Source: Pinisolibacter aquiterrae
GTDB lineage: Bacteria > Pseudomonadota > Alphaproteobacteria > Rhizobiales > Ancalomicrobiaceae
Length of the DNA: 64,000 bases
Direction: 5' to 3'
Assembly (NCBI RefSeq): GCF_019160155.1
Contig: NZ_JAFNIH010000061.1
Location: 1-64,000, forward strand
Shown here one piece after another: positions 27,352-36,549 of the stretch. The position numbers were made by a program, and so were the translations under genes. The notes below the pieces were generated by a model, which was not told where the DNA came from, made no database searches, and saw only the letters and a list, made by a program, of their open reading frames with translations. How positions within the stretch are numbered: the stretch's first letter is position 1; the number at the start of each line of letters is the position of its first letter.

Positions 27352-29174
27352 CCGCGATCTCCGCGCGAGGCGCCACCACGGCCTGGACCACCGCGACCGG
27401 GACCACCGCGACCGGGGCCGCCCTTGAACCCGCCACCCTTGAACCCGCCACCCTTGGGGCCGGCGCCCTTGGGGCCGCCACCTTTGGGGCCGCCACGTCC
27501 GGGGCCCTCGCCCCGGGGGCCGAAGCCGCGCGGGCCGCCGTCCGGCCCGGCGGAGCCGCCGCCCTTGGGGCCGGTGCGGCCACCGGGGTTCATGCCGCGC
27601 GGACCACGCGGACCGAAGCCCTCGACCCGCGCCGGCGCCTTCTTGGCACCACCTTCGGGACGATCGCGGAAGCCTTCGGCGCGCGAACGGGCGCGGCCCT
27701 CGCCGCCGTCGGGACGATCCCGGAAGCCCTCGGAACGCGGGCGCTCCGCGTCGGGACGGCCCCGGAAGCCGGCCGACTTGTAGCCGTCGCGGCCGATGTA
27801 TCCCTCCGAGCGGGGACGATCGCCGGCAAAGCCGCGCCCCTCCTCGCCGCGCTCACGCGGCTTGCGGGTCTGGAAGCTCTCGCCGCCACGCGGACGATCG
27901 CGGAAGCCCTCGCCACGCGGACGATCGGTCTCCGGACGCCCCCGGCCCCCTTCCGAGCGCGGTCGATCGCCCTCGGGACGGCCGCGGAAACCCTCGGAGC
28001 GCGGACGCTCGCCGTCGGGCCGACCACGGAATCCCTCCGAACGCGGCTTGTTCGGGCGGCCCTCGCCCCCGTCGGCGCGGCCCCGGAAGCCTTCCGAGCG
28101 CCACTTCTGCGGACGCCCCTCGCCGCCCTCGGGACGGCCACGGAACCCTTCGGAGCGATGGGGCCGTTCGCCGCGTCCCTCGCGGGCGCCGCGTTCGTCG
28201 CGGGCGGGACCGCGCTTCTCGCCGGTGCCGATGAACTCCATCGCGGTGCGCGGCGGGCGGGTGCGGCCGCGCGGCGCCTCCTCGGCGCCGAAGGCGCGGA
28301 TCTTGCGCTTGCGGCCCTCGTCCTCGTCGGTGTCGCCCTGCATGTGGTGGATCAGCGGGGCGTCGAAATCGGCGCCGGATTCGGCGACCAGACGCTTGCC
28401 CAACTGATCGCGCAGCACGCGGCCGCGAATCTCGCGGATCTCGCCCTCCTCGAGGTCGGCGAGCTGGAACGGGCCGAAGGAGATGCGGATGAGGCGATTG
28501 ACCTCGAGGCCGAGGCTCGCCAGCACGCGCTTCACCTCGCGGTTCTTGCCCTCGCGCAGGCCGAGGACGAGCCAGATGTTGTGACCCTGGACGCGCTCGA
28601 TGGCGGCCTCGATCGGGCCGTAGTCGACGCCGTCGAGCGACACGCCGTGCTCGAGCTCCTTCAGGGTGGCCTCTTCGACCGTCCCGTAGGCGCGGACGCG
28701 GTAGCGGCGGAGCCAGCCGGTCGCCGGCAGTTCCAGCACGCGCGCGACGCCGCCGTCGTTGGTCAGGAGCAGCAGGCCCTCGGTGTTGATGTCGAGCCGG
28801 CCGACGGTGACGACGCGCGGCATGTCCTCGGGCAGGACCGAGAAGACGGTCGGACGGCCTTCGGGATCCTGATTGGTGGTGACGAGACCGCGCGGCTTGT
28901 GGAACAGCCACAGGCGCGTGCGCTCCTTCACCGGCAGCGGCTTGCCGTCGACGGTGACGCGATTGTTCGGGCCGACGGTGAAGGCCGGGGTCTCCAGCAC
29001 CTTGCCGTCGACGGCGACGCGGCCGGCGGCGATCCACTCCTCCGCCTCGCGGCGCGAGCACAGGCCGGCGCGGGCCAGCACCTTGGCGACGCGCTCGCCG
29101 TTGTCCCTGGTGTCGGCGTCGCCGCCTTTCGCGCTCGTCTCCGGCGCGCCGTCGGTATCGTGTGTCTTGGTCAT
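27348..29174 (-). CDS. RluB-type pseudouridine synthase with long Arg/Gly repeat tail
   Basis: A 608-residue enzyme. An S4 RNA-binding domain (about 27-85, starting RVAKVLARAGLCSRREAE) is followed by an RsuA/RluB-type catalytic domain with Asp128 in VGRLDINTEGLLLLTND; such enzymes make pseudouridine in rRNA (RluB: position 2605 of 23S). The last 260 residues are not part of the usual fold. Residues 339-510 are degenerate repeats around RSEGFRGRPDG, and 520-608 are PKGGG/PGRGG repeats, together resembling RGG-box RNA-binding tails. The catalytic half is family-length; the tail more than doubles the protein. It is coupled to rsmD. Confidence 0.92.
   Translation of the reverse strand: MTKTHDTDGAPETSAKGGDADTRDNGERVAKVLARAGLCSRREAEEWIAAGRVAVDGKVLETPAFTVGPNNRVTVDGKPLPVKERTRLWLFHKPRGLVTTNQDPEGRPTVFSVLPEDMPRVVTVGRLDINTEGLLLLTNDGGVARVLELPATGWLRRYRVRAYGTVEEATLKELEHGVSLDGVDYGPIEAAIERVQGHNIWLVLGLREGKNREVKRVLASLGLEVNRLIRISFGPFQLADLEEGEIREIRGRVLRDQLGKRLVAESGADFDAPLIHHMQGDTDEDEGRKRKIRAFGAEEAPRGRTRPPRTAMEFIGTGEKRGPARDERGAREGRGERPHRSEGFRGRPEGGEGRPQKWRSEGFRGRADGGEGRPNKPRSEGFRGRPDGERPRSEGFRGRPEGDRPRSEGGRGRPETDRPRGEGFRDRPRGGESFQTRKPRERGEEGRGFAGDRPRSEGYIGRDGYKSAGFRGRPDAERPRSEGFRDRPDGGEGRARSRAEGFRDRPEGGAKKAPARVEGFGPRGPRGMNPGGRTGPKGGGSAGPDGGPRGFGPRGEGPGRGGPKGGGPKGAGPKGGGFKGGGFKGGPGRGGPGRGGPGRGGASRGDRG
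27645..28157 (-). repeat. Coding tandem repeats (SEGFRGRP-type)
   Basis: Within the pseudouridine synthase gene, about eleven imperfect units of roughly 33-57 bases encode variants of RSEGFRGRPDGGEGRP or RSEGFRGRPDGERP. The units differ in length and in silent positions, so this looks like an old, drifting expansion rather than a recent one. It is not a CRISPR array: there are no constant repeats with unique spacers. Confidence 0.85.
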
Positions 29175-29275
29175 GGCGCCTTACTAGACGAAAGCGCTCG
29201 GACATGTAAGCGGTGGAGGGGCGATAATCGCGCGAATCCGCGCGGATCCGTCACGCATCCACGAGGCCCGTCGTC

Positions 29276-29731
29276 GTGTCCGATCGCCCCTATCTCTCCT
29301 TCATGCCGGAGGCGCTCGCCGAGGCGCGCGCGGCGGCCGACGCCGACGAGGTTCCGGTGGGCGCGGTGGTGGTGCGGGACGGCGTGGTGATCGCGCGCGG
29401 CCACAATCGCACGGTGGAGACGAGCGACCCGACCGCGCATGCGGAAATCGAGGCGATCCGCGCCGCCGGGCGGGTCCTCGGTTCGGACCGACTGATCGAC
29501 TGCGACCTGTGGGTGACGCTCGAACCCTGCCCGATGTGCGCCGGCGCCATCTCCTTTGCGCGAATCCGCCGTCTCTACTACGGCGCGAGCGACCCCAAGG
29601 GCGGCGCGGTCGAGAACGGCGTTCGACTCTATTCGTCGCCGACGTGTCATCATGTTCCCGACGTCTATTCGGGACTGAGCGCAGTCGCCGCCGGCGATCT
29701 GCTCAAGACCTTCTTCCGCAAGAAGAGGTGA
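29276..29731 (+). CDS. tadA: tRNA-specific adenosine deaminase
   Basis: TadA deaminates A34 to inosine in tRNA-Arg(ACG). The 151-residue protein has the zinc and catalytic motifs HAE (55-57) and PCPMC (84-88), preceded by VPVGAVVV, with the helix ENGVRLYSSPTCHHVPDVYSG that is typical of TadA rather than of cytosine deaminases. The start is a GTG at 29276, which gives the usual ten-residue lead to the first helix; an in-frame ATG lies 27 bases later. It is divergent from the pseudouridine synthase gene. Confidence 0.93.
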   Translation: MSDRPYLSFMPEALAEARAAADADEVPVGAVVVRDGVVIARGHNRTVETSDPTAHAEIEAIRAAGRVLGSDRLIDCDLWVTLEPCPMCAGAISFARIRRLYYGASDPKGGAVENGVRLYSSPTCHHVPDVYSGLSAVAAGDLLKTFFRKKR

Positions 29732-29901
29732 CCCTCGAATACGGTGCGGCAACACGCCTGTCGCCGGGTTCGACTGCCCTTTCGCCGCGCGAGAATCGCT
29801 CGATCGGGCCGGGTTTCATTGCACCGCGAAACGGAATCTCAACGTCGGCGCGCGAGACTGCGGGCGAGCCGACCGATCGGCGCGCGCACCGGAACCCACT
29901 C

Positions 29902-31227
29902 ATGTCTCAGCGTCGTTCCTCCCTCCCCGCCCGCCTGCGTCACGCCCTCATGGGCGCGGGCGCGCGTCTCTCGCGGTCCGAAGGCGGCAACGTGGCGATG
30001 ATCCTGGCGCTCGCCCTGGTCCCGCTGGTTCTGGCGGTCGGCACCGGCATCGACTACGCGCGTCTCGTCAAGGCCCGCTCGGAGGTTCAGAACGTGGTCG
30101 ACGGCGCCACGCTGATGGGCGCCAACGCGCTCTCCACCAAGACCGACGCCCAGGTCACCCAGGCGGTGAAGGACTGGAGCGCCCAGACCTACGGCGTCGG
30201 CTTCGGCACGCTGGCGATCGACACGGTGGCGATCGATCGATCGGCCCTCAAGGTCTCGACGACCGCGACCCTCTCGGTGCCGACCTCGTTCGGGGCGCTC
30301 GCGGGGATCGACACGTTCAACGCCACCATCGTCTCGGCGGCGGTGGCGCCGAACCGGCCCTACATGAACGTCTATCTGCTGCTCGACAATTCCGCCTCGA
30401 TGGGGCTCGCGGCGACGACCTCCGGCCAGACCACGATGAAGATCGCGGCCAATTGCGTCTTCGCCTGCCACGTCGCCGAAGGCGGGCCCTACGTGATCGC
30501 CGGCAAATCCTACAACAACACCTTCGACGTCTCCCAGGTTCTCGGCGTGACGCTGCGCCGCGACGTCATGAACTCCGCCGCCAAGAAGGTCATCGCGATG
30601 ATCGACGACGTCGATCCCAATCACGAGCGGATCAAGGTCGGCGTCTATTACTTCAACAAGGACACGACCAAGGCGCAGGACCTGACCTTCGACACGAGCA
30701 AGGCGACCGCGGCGCTCTCGGGGGCGACCTCGCAGCTCGGCGTCGACGGCACTTATTTCGACACGTCGCTGAAGACGATGAAGTCGATCATGGGCACGGC
30801 CGGCGACGGCTCCAGCGCCTCCTCGCCGCTGAAGCTGGTGCTGATGGTCACCGACGGCGTGCAGTCCTATCGCTCGTGGGTGCTGGGGGGCTCCTCGACC
30901 TGGCCCAAGGTGGCGCCGAACAAGCCGAACAACTGCACGCCGATCAAGGCGAACGGCGTGACCTTCGGCGTGCTCTACACCGAATATCTCGCCATCGCCG
31001 GCGACTGGGGTTACGAGGCGACCGTCGGGTCCACCATGCCGTCGAGCTGGGGATCGCTCGACGCGGGCGTGTCGTCGTCGATCAAGCGGCGCGACTACCT
31101 GCCCTATGCGCTCGCCGACTGCGCCTCCACCGGCTACTTCATGTCGGCCAACTCGACCGGCGAGATCGAGAGCGGCCTGACCTCCCTCTTCGACAAGTGG
31201 ATCGAGCATCTGCGGCTGTCGCGGTGA
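29902..31227 (+). CDS. TadG/TadE-like protein with von Willebrand A domain
   Basis: A 441-residue protein with one N-terminal membrane helix (about 31-53) in a TadE-type segment (EGGNVAMILALALVPLVLAVGTGIDYARL). A vWA domain follows; its MIDAS motif is DNSAS (162-166), with a later VTDG. This is the TadG architecture of tight-adherence pili, in which the protein is thought to sit in the periplasm. No other tad/flp gene is nearby, so it is an orphan copy. The ribosome-binding site is weak. Residues 300-400 hold Trp/Ser-rich insertions with several cysteines that may form disulfides. Confidence 0.85.
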   Translation: MSQRRSSLPARLRHALMGAGARLSRSEGGNVAMILALALVPLVLAVGTGIDYARLVKARSEVQNVVDGATLMGANALSTKTDAQVTQAVKDWSAQTYGVGFGTLAIDTVAIDRSALKVSTTATLSVPTSFGALAGIDTFNATIVSAAVAPNRPYMNVYLLLDNSASMGLAATTSGQTTMKIAANCVFACHVAEGGPYVIAGKSYNNTFDVSQVLGVTLRRDVMNSAAKKVIAMIDDVDPNHERIKVGVYYFNKDTTKAQDLTFDTSKATAALSGATSQLGVDGTYFDTSLKTMKSIMGTAGDGSSASSPLKLVLMVTDGVQSYRSWVLGGSSTWPKVAPNKPNNCTPIKANGVTFGVLYTEYLAIAGDWGYEATVGSTMPSSWGSLDAGVSSSIKRRDYLPYALADCASTGYFMSANSTGEIESGLTSLFDKWIEHLRLSR

Positions 31228-31232
31228 GGCGC

Positions 31233-31258
31233 CGGCCGCGCATCCCTCGAAGCGGCCG
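31233..31258. terminator. Hairpin between convergent genes
   Basis: CGGCCGC (31233-31239) and GCGGCCG (31252-31258) form a seven-base stem in the 43-base gap between the TadG-like gene and the convergent patatin gene. A bidirectional terminator is likely, though no T-run follows. Confidence 0.45.
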
Positions 31259-31270
31259 CGCCGCCCGGGA

Positions 31271-32116
31271 TCACCACGCCTCGAGCAGACGTCCCAGGCG
31301 CCGCTTGACCTCGTCCTTGGTCGGCTCGGCCGCCGCCAGGACCTTCTCGGCGGCGAGAAAGTCGAGCATCCGCACGTCGTTGACCGGGGGGCGGATCAGG
31401 AGATCCGGGCGGCGGGCCTCGAATTTGAAGGCCGCGATCTGCTGCTGCATCAGTTGCGAGGCGCCGAAGACCGCCTGGAGCGCGCCGGGCGCGAGCTTGC
31501 CGTCGGCCGGTTCCGGGAAGGACACCACGTCGACGGCGACGACGACGTCGACCTCGACCGGCAGCGCGTCGACCGGCACCGGGTTCATGATGCCGCCGTC
31601 GAGCAGGACTCGGCCGTCGATCACCACCGGCTTGAAGATCGTCGGCAGGGCGATCGAGGCGGCGACCGCGCGGCGCAGCGGCCCTCTGGTCAAGACCGCT
31701 TCACAGCCGCCGTAATAGTCGGTGGCGACCACTGCGAGGGGAATGGCGCAGTCGTCGAACGTGGTTGGGAAGGCATCGGCGGCGAAGATCTCGAGGATGC
31801 GATCCGGGGCGATCTGGCCGAGGCCGAACCCGCCGCCGAGGAGATCGCCGAGCTTCTTCGGACGCAGCGTCCACAATTTGGCGAGAGCGGCGGTGCCATT
31901 GGCGAAACTGTCGAGCGTGCGGGCGCGCAGCTCGGCGCCGGAGAGGCCGCCGGCCCGCGCGGCGCCGTAGATCGCGCCGATCGAGGTGCCGGCGATCGCC
32001 GAGGGCACCACCCCCATCTCGTCGAGCGCCTCGAGCACGGCGACATGGGCGATACCGCGCGCGCCGCCGCCGCCGAGCACCAGACCGATCCGAGGGAGCG
32101 TCTTCACATCCTGCAT
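31271..32116 (-). CDS. Patatin-like phospholipase (RssA type)
   Basis: A 281-residue cytoplasmic or membrane-associated serine hydrolase. It shows the oxyanion loop GGGGARG (15-21), the nucleophile elbow GTSIG with Ser45, and the dyad aspartate Asp173 in DGG, all in the spacing of bacterial patatins such as RssA. No signal peptide is seen. It probably cleaves acyl chains from membrane lipids. The chosen ATG gives MQDVKTLPRIGLVLGGGG. It follows a hydrolase gene on the same strand, 53 bases away, and may be co-transcribed with it. Confidence 0.92.
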   Translation of the reverse strand: MQDVKTLPRIGLVLGGGGARGIAHVAVLEALDEMGVVPSAIAGTSIGAIYGAARAGGLSGAELRARTLDSFANGTAALAKLWTLRPKKLGDLLGGGFGLGQIAPDRILEIFAADAFPTTFDDCAIPLAVVATDYYGGCEAVLTRGPLRRAVAASIALPTIFKPVVIDGRVLLDGGIMNPVPVDALPVEVDVVVAVDVVSFPEPADGKLAPGALQAVFGASQLMQQQIAAFKFEARRPDLLIRPPVNDVRMLDFLAAEKVLAAAEPTKDEVKRRLGRLLEAW

Positions 32117-32169
32117 GACGTCGTCCTTTCCCCGTCGACAGATGGGGGCATCGTCGGCGAGAGAGAAGG

Positions 32170-33087
32170 TCACCCGGCGAGAAGAAACGGCAGAACCGCC
32201 GCCAGCGTCTCCTCTGGCGCCTCCTCCGGCAGGAAATGTCCGCCCGAGACGGCCGCGCCGGAGAGCAGCGCGCGATCGGCCATGAACGGTGCCCAGGCAT
32301 CGAGCGGCGAGATCCCGGTCTTGGCCGGGAAACCGCCCTCGCCCCACACCACCCGGGTCGGCACGCCGATGCGGCGGCCGGCGGCGAGATCGGCCTCGTC
32401 GGCGGCGCGGTCGAGGGTGGCGCCGGCGCGGTAGTCCTCGCAGGTCGCGGCGAGCCGTTCCGGCACCGTGAAGAAGGCATGGTAATGGGCGAGCGCCTTC
32501 GCCCCGAAGACGTGCGAATCCTTCGCCCGGGTCCAGTTCACCAGCGTCTCGTGCAGCCAGGCGGAGGCGTCGCGGCCGATCTCGATCTCCGGTCCCGGCG
32601 CCGGGGCGGCGAGGCTCTTCCAGTGGGGGGCGAGGTCGATGCCCGCCTCGATCGCCCGCCACATGGCGAGCGTCGGCACGATGTCGAGGAGCGCGAGGCG
32701 GGTGAGGACGCCCGGGTGGTCGAGGGCGAGGCGATAGCCGACGCGGGCGCCGCGATCGTGGCCCATCAGGGCGAAGCGGGCGTGGCCGAGTTCGTCCATC
32801 AGGGCGACCACGTCCTTCGCCATGACGCGTTTCGACATCTGGGCATGATCGGGCTCGATCGGCGCGACCGACGACCAGCCGTAACCGCGCAGATCCGGCA
32901 GGACGACACGGAAGCTCTCGGCGAGTTCCGGCGCGATCTTCGCCCACATCACATGGGTCTCTGGAAAGCCGTGCAGGCAGAGGAGCGGCGGGGCATCCTC
33001 GCGGCCACCGACGCGGGCGAAGAGCTTCACTTCGCCGACGTCGATCGTGTGCGCCTCGAAACCGGGGAAGAGGTCGGCGAGTTCCAT
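32170..33087 (-). CDS. Alpha/beta hydrolase, fluoroacetate/haloacetate dehalogenase-like
   Basis: A 305-residue alpha/beta hydrolase whose key positions match the fluoroacetate dehalogenase of Rhodopseudomonas (RPA1163) as I remember it. The nucleophile is Asp111 in GHDRGAR, with Arg112 and Arg115 to hold the carboxylate. Asp135 sits in LLDIVPT, the catalytic His284 in GGHF, and the halide pocket His155, Trp156 and Tyr219 are all present. Epoxide hydrolases of the same fold usually lack that His/Trp pair, so dehalogenation of short haloacids is plausible. GGAGGA before the ATG at 33087 decides the start. The natural substrate remains uncertain. Confidence 0.85.
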   Translation of the reverse strand: MELADLFPGFEAHTIDVGEVKLFARVGGREDAPPLLCLHGFPETHVMWAKIAPELAESFRVVLPDLRGYGWSSVAPIEPDHAQMSKRVMAKDVVALMDELGHARFALMGHDRGARVGYRLALDHPGVLTRLALLDIVPTLAMWRAIEAGIDLAPHWKSLAAPAPGPEIEIGRDASAWLHETLVNWTRAKDSHVFGAKALAHYHAFFTVPERLAATCEDYRAGATLDRAADEADLAAGRRIGVPTRVVWGEGGFPAKTGISPLDAWAPFMADRALLSGAAVSGGHFLPEEAPEETLAAVLPFLLAG

Positions 33088-33180
33088 GGCATGTCCTCCA
33101 TCGTCCCCCAGCCTATGCCGTTCACGCGCCATGGACGAGAGGTGATGGAAGGACGCCGTTCGGCCCGCTTCGGTTCCCGC

Positions 33181-34461
33181 TCACGCGTCCTTTTCGCGCG
33201 CCACCGCCCGCCAACCGATGTCGCGGCGGCAGAAGCCCTGCGGCCAGTCGATCGCCGCGACGCCGGCATAGGCGCGGGCCTGGGCCTCGGACACCGAGGC
33301 GCCGCGCGCCGTGACGTTCAGAACGCGGCCGCCGTTCGCCAGGATCCGGCCGCCGTCGGCCCTGGTGCCGGCGTGGAAGACGGTGACGCCGGGGAGCGCC
33401 TCGGCCTTCTCGATGCCCCGGATCTCGGATCCCTTCTCGACACTGCCGGGATAGCCGTTCGCCGCCATCACCACGGTCAGCGCGGTGTCGGGGGAGAGCC
33501 TCACGGTCTTTTCCGCGAGGGTCCCCCGAGCGGTGGCGAGAAGCAGGTCGAGCAGGTCGCCGTCGAGGCGCTCGAGCATCACCTGGGTCTCGGGATCGCC
33601 GAAGCGGGTGTTGTATTCGATGAGCTGCGGCCCGTCGGCGCCGATCATCAGCCCGGCGAAGAAGACGCCGGTGAAGGGGCAGCCCTCGGCGATCATCGCC
33701 TGGACGGTCGGGCGGACGATCTCGGCCATGACGCGCTCGGACATCTCCGGCGTCATCACGGGCGCGGGCGAATAGGCGCCCATGCCGCCGGTGTTGGGGC
33801 CGGTGTCGCCGTCGCCGACGCGTTTGTGGTCCTGTGCCGAGGCGAAGGCGAGCGCGGTCTCGCCGTCGCACAGCGCGAAGAAGCTCGCCTCCTCGCCGTC
33901 GAGGAAGGCCTCGATCACCACCTCGGCCCCGGCCGTGCCGAAGGCGCCGCCGAAGCAATCGGCGAGGGCGGCTTCCGCCTCTTCCAGGGTCATGGCCACG
34001 GTGACGCCCTTGCCGGCGGCGAGGCCGTCGGCCTTGACGACGATCGGCGCGCCGACGCGGCCCAGATAGGCGCGCGCGCTCGCGAGATCGCCGAAGCGGC
34101 CGTAGGCGGCGGTCGGGATGTCGTATTTGGCGCAGATGTCCTTGGTGAAGCCCTTGGAGCCCTCGAGCCGGGCGGCGAGCTTCGACGGGCCGAAGGCGGC
34201 GATGCCGGCCGCCGCGAGATCGTCGACGATGCCGGCGACGAGCGGTCCTTCCGGACCGACCACCACGAATTCGACGCCCATCAGCCGACAGAAGGCGACG
34301 ACGGCGGCGTGATCGGCGACGTCGAGGGCGACGCAGGTCGCGACCTTCGCGATGCCGGGATTGCCGGGGGCGGCGAAGAGCTGCGTCAGGCGCGGCGAAC
34401 GGGCGAGCGCATGGGCGAGCGCATCCTCGCGACCACCCGAACCGATCAACAGAACCTTCAT
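33181..34461 (-). CDS. purD: Phosphoribosylamine--glycine ligase
   Basis: The ATP-grasp enzyme GAR synthetase catalyses the second step of purine synthesis. The 426-residue protein begins [19 protein letters not shown] and shows [49 protein letters not shown] split over the grasp fold, and [12 protein letters not shown] for metal binding. The open frame extends 246 bases further upstream, but this ATG is the family start. It is divergent from ubiA. Confidence 0.97.
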   Translation of the reverse strand: MKVLLIGSGGREDALAHALARSPRLTQLFAAPGNPGIAKVATCVALDVADHAAVVAFCRLMGVEFVVVGPEGPLVAGIVDDLAAAGIAAFGPSKLAARLEGSKGFTKDICAKYDIPTAAYGRFGDLASARAYLGRVGAPIVVKADGLAAGKGVTVAMTLEEAEAALADCFGGAFGTAGAEVVIEAFLDGEEASFFALCDGETALAFASAQDHKRVGDGDTGPNTGGMGAYSPAPVMTPEMSERVMAEIVRPTVQAMIAEGCPFTGVFFAGLMIGADGPQLIEYNTRFGDPETQVMLERLDGDLLDLLLATARGTLAEKTVRLSPDTALTVVMAANGYPGSVEKGSEIRGIEKAEALPGVTVFHAGTRADGGRILANGGRVLNVTARGASVSEAQARAYAGVAAIDWPQGFCRRDIGWRAVAREKDA

Positions 34462-34633
34462 GGGTCTCTCCCTTCGCGCGTCCGTCGTCCGCGCGGGATC
34501 TAGCAGCCGGGCGGGGGCCGAGTCGAGAGGGATGGGTCGCATCCCCCTCCCGCCGACTTGACCTCGCCGGCGTTCGGGTTCACCTCGGGGGATCCCCTCC
34601 GCCGAGGGGCGCCCGACCGCCGGAACCGACAGC

Positions 34634-35587
34634 ATGACCGACCCCCTCTCCTCCCCTTCCGCCTCCGGCATCGTCGCCGACGCCGTGCGCGGGCATTGGG
34701 CCGACACGATCCTGCCGGTGTGGATGCGCCCCTATGCGCGGCTCGCCCGCTGGGAGCGGCCGATCGGCTGGTGGCTGCTCTTGTGGCCGTGCTGGTGGTC
34801 GGCTGCGCTCGCGGCCGACGGCGCCGGGCGGGCGTGGCCGAACCCGTGGCATCTGGTGCTGTTCCTGATCGGCGCGGTGGCGATGCGCGGCGCGGGCTGC
34901 ACCTGGAACGATCTGGTGGACCGCGAGATCGACGACAAGGTGGCGCGGACGCGGTCGCGGCCGATCCCCTCCGGTCAGGTGAGCGTGCGGCAGGCGCAGG
35001 CGTTCCTGGCGCTCCAGGCCTTCGTCGGCCTCATGGTGCTGCTGCAGCTCGGCGGTTTCGCGATTGTGCTCGGGTTCCTCTCGCTCGGCGTGGTGGCGAT
35101 CTACCCCTTCATGAAGCGCTACACCGACTGGCCGCAGGCCTTCTTGGGGCTGGCCTTCTCGTGGGGGGCGCTGATGGGCTGGGGCGCGGCGCGCGGCGAA
35201 TTGGCGCTCGCCCCGGTCCTGCTCTATCTGGGCGCCATCGCCTGGACGATCGGCTACGACACGATCTACGCCCATCAGGACAAGGAAGACGATGCCATCG
35301 TCGGCGTGCGCTCCACCGCCCGGCTCTTCGGCGAGCGGACGCGAGGCTGGCTGATCGGGCTCTACGGGCTGACGGTGGCGCTCTTCGGCGCGGCGCTCGT
35401 CGCCACGGGGGTCGGGCCGCTCGCCTTCCTCGGTCTCGCCGGCTTCGCCGGCCATCTCGGTTGGCAGGTGTGGCGGGTCGACATCGACGATCCCGATCTC
35501 TGCCTGAGGCTCTTCCGGTCCAACCGCGACGCCGGTTGGATCCTCTTCGCCGGCCTCGTCGCCGACGGGCTCCGGCATCTCTTCTGA
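34634..35587 (+). CDS. ubiA: 4-hydroxybenzoate polyprenyltransferase
   Basis: UbiA attaches the polyprenyl tail to 4-hydroxybenzoate in ubiquinone synthesis. The 317-residue membrane protein has about eight or nine helices and both Asp-rich motifs: NDLVDREID and [12 protein letters not shown], which bind the Mg-diphosphate. The phrases [19 protein letters not shown] and [10 protein letters not shown] are typical of the bacterial enzyme rather than of haem O synthase, whose gene is separate at 51.4 kb. Confidence 0.96.
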   Translation: MTDPLSSPSASGIVADAVRGHWADTILPVWMRPYARLARWERPIGWWLLLWPCWWSAALAADGAGRAWPNPWHLVLFLIGAVAMRGAGCTWNDLVDREIDDKVARTRSRPIPSGQVSVRQAQAFLALQAFVGLMVLLQLGGFAIVLGFLSLGVVAIYPFMKRYTDWPQAFLGLAFSWGALMGWGAARGELALAPVLLYLGAIAWTIGYDTIYAHQDKEDDAIVGVRSTARLFGERTRGWLIGLYGLTVALFGAALVATGVGPLAFLGLAGFAGHLGWQVWRVDIDDPDLCLRLFRSNRDAGWILFAGLVADGLRHLF

Positions 35588-35608
35588 AGCGGCCGCCGCT
35601 CAGAAGAA

Positions 35609-35639
35609 GGCCCCGCACGCCGGGTCGAGCGTCGGGGCC
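35609..35639. terminator. Hairpin between ubiA and DUF6101 genes
   Basis: GGCCCCG (35609-35615) pairs with CGGGGCC (35633-35639), with an inner ACGC/GCGT extension, in the gap between two convergent genes. It probably serves both transcripts. It lacks a T-run. Confidence 0.6.
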
Positions 35640-35671
35640 AGATCAGGGGGGAACGTCGTTTCACCCTTCGA

Positions 35672-36271
35672 TCATTCGCGACCGAAGATCTCGCATTTTT
35701 CGATGACGACCGGATCACGGCCGCGCACGCCCACCTTGCGGCGGGTGAGGAAGCGGGGACGGCGGCCGGCGAGGATCGAACGCCGCCGGCGCGGCTTGAC
35801 CGGGGCGACCTCGACGGCGCCGAGACGGGTCTCGAGCGAACGCCAGGAACCGTCGGTCTCCACCAGGAGCTTCGGCAGCATCAACACGCGCGCCCAGGCC
35901 TTCCAATCGGCGACGACGTCGTCGAGATCGCGGGCGACGGAGAGCGGCAGCGACAGATGCGGGTCGCGATGAAGCAGCTCGAGGATCACCAGACCCTCGC
36001 CGCCGGGATCGGACGGATCGTCGGACATGCGCACCGCCACGCCCTCGAAGGCCGCCATCGGCAGACGCATCGCCATCGGAATGCCCGAGGGCAGGCGACG
36101 GCAGACCTGCACCATCGTGCCGTCGAGGATCACGGCGGCCTCGCCCATCGGGCGGCCGGTGCGGGGATCGACGCCGGTGTCGTAACGGAACCGATGCGGC
36201 AGCCCCGCCGGGTCCAGACGCACGGGTTCGAACGCTCGAACGGCGGCATCCATGCCGGCGCTCGAGGTCAT
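35672..36271 (-). CDS. DUF6101 family protein
   Basis: A 199-residue cytoplasmic protein of the uncharacterised DUF6101 family, which I know mainly from Hyphomicrobiales. The middle part resembles a beta-rich domain (RTGRPMGEAAVILDGTMVQV ... GIPMAMRLPMAAFEGVAVRM), followed by a helical segment and a very basic C-terminal region (KPRRRRSILAGRRPRF). No signal peptide or membrane helix is present. The start could be 36271 or the in-frame ATG 18 bases later. Function unknown. Confidence 0.75.
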   Translation of the reverse strand: MTSSAGMDAAVRAFEPVRLDPAGLPHRFRYDTGVDPRTGRPMGEAAVILDGTMVQVCRRLPSGIPMAMRLPMAAFEGVAVRMSDDPSDPGGEGLVILELLHRDPHLSLPLSVARDLDDVVADWKAWARVLMLPKLLVETDGSWRSLETRLGAVEVAPVKPRRRRSILAGRRPRFLTRRKVGVRGRDPVVIEKCEIFGRE

Positions 36272-36549
36272 CGTTGCTCGATGCCTCACTATAGCCTCCT
36301 GCGGGTCTTTCGTTCTTCTGATGAAGACCTCGCTGTCGACTGGGAGAATGACTCGCCACCGCCCAGGACCGGCTTAAGAAACCTGGTTGAAAATGGGTTG
36401 ATCCGCATAGGGTTATCGAGGCATGACCACGATCGCGACGATTCGATCGATCGAAGTCTCGCCCGTCCCGCGCCGGTCTTGTCGGGGGCGGCCGGGCGGC
36501 CTAAACCGGAACACGATGGCGCCGATCGCCCCAACGCAAGGACCGCTTC

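Noticed and set aside
27645-28157. Repeats that could suggest a CRISPR or minisatellite array
   Set aside because: The repeats are in frame, vary in length and encode a consistent protein motif inside a real gene; no constant repeat/spacer structure exists.
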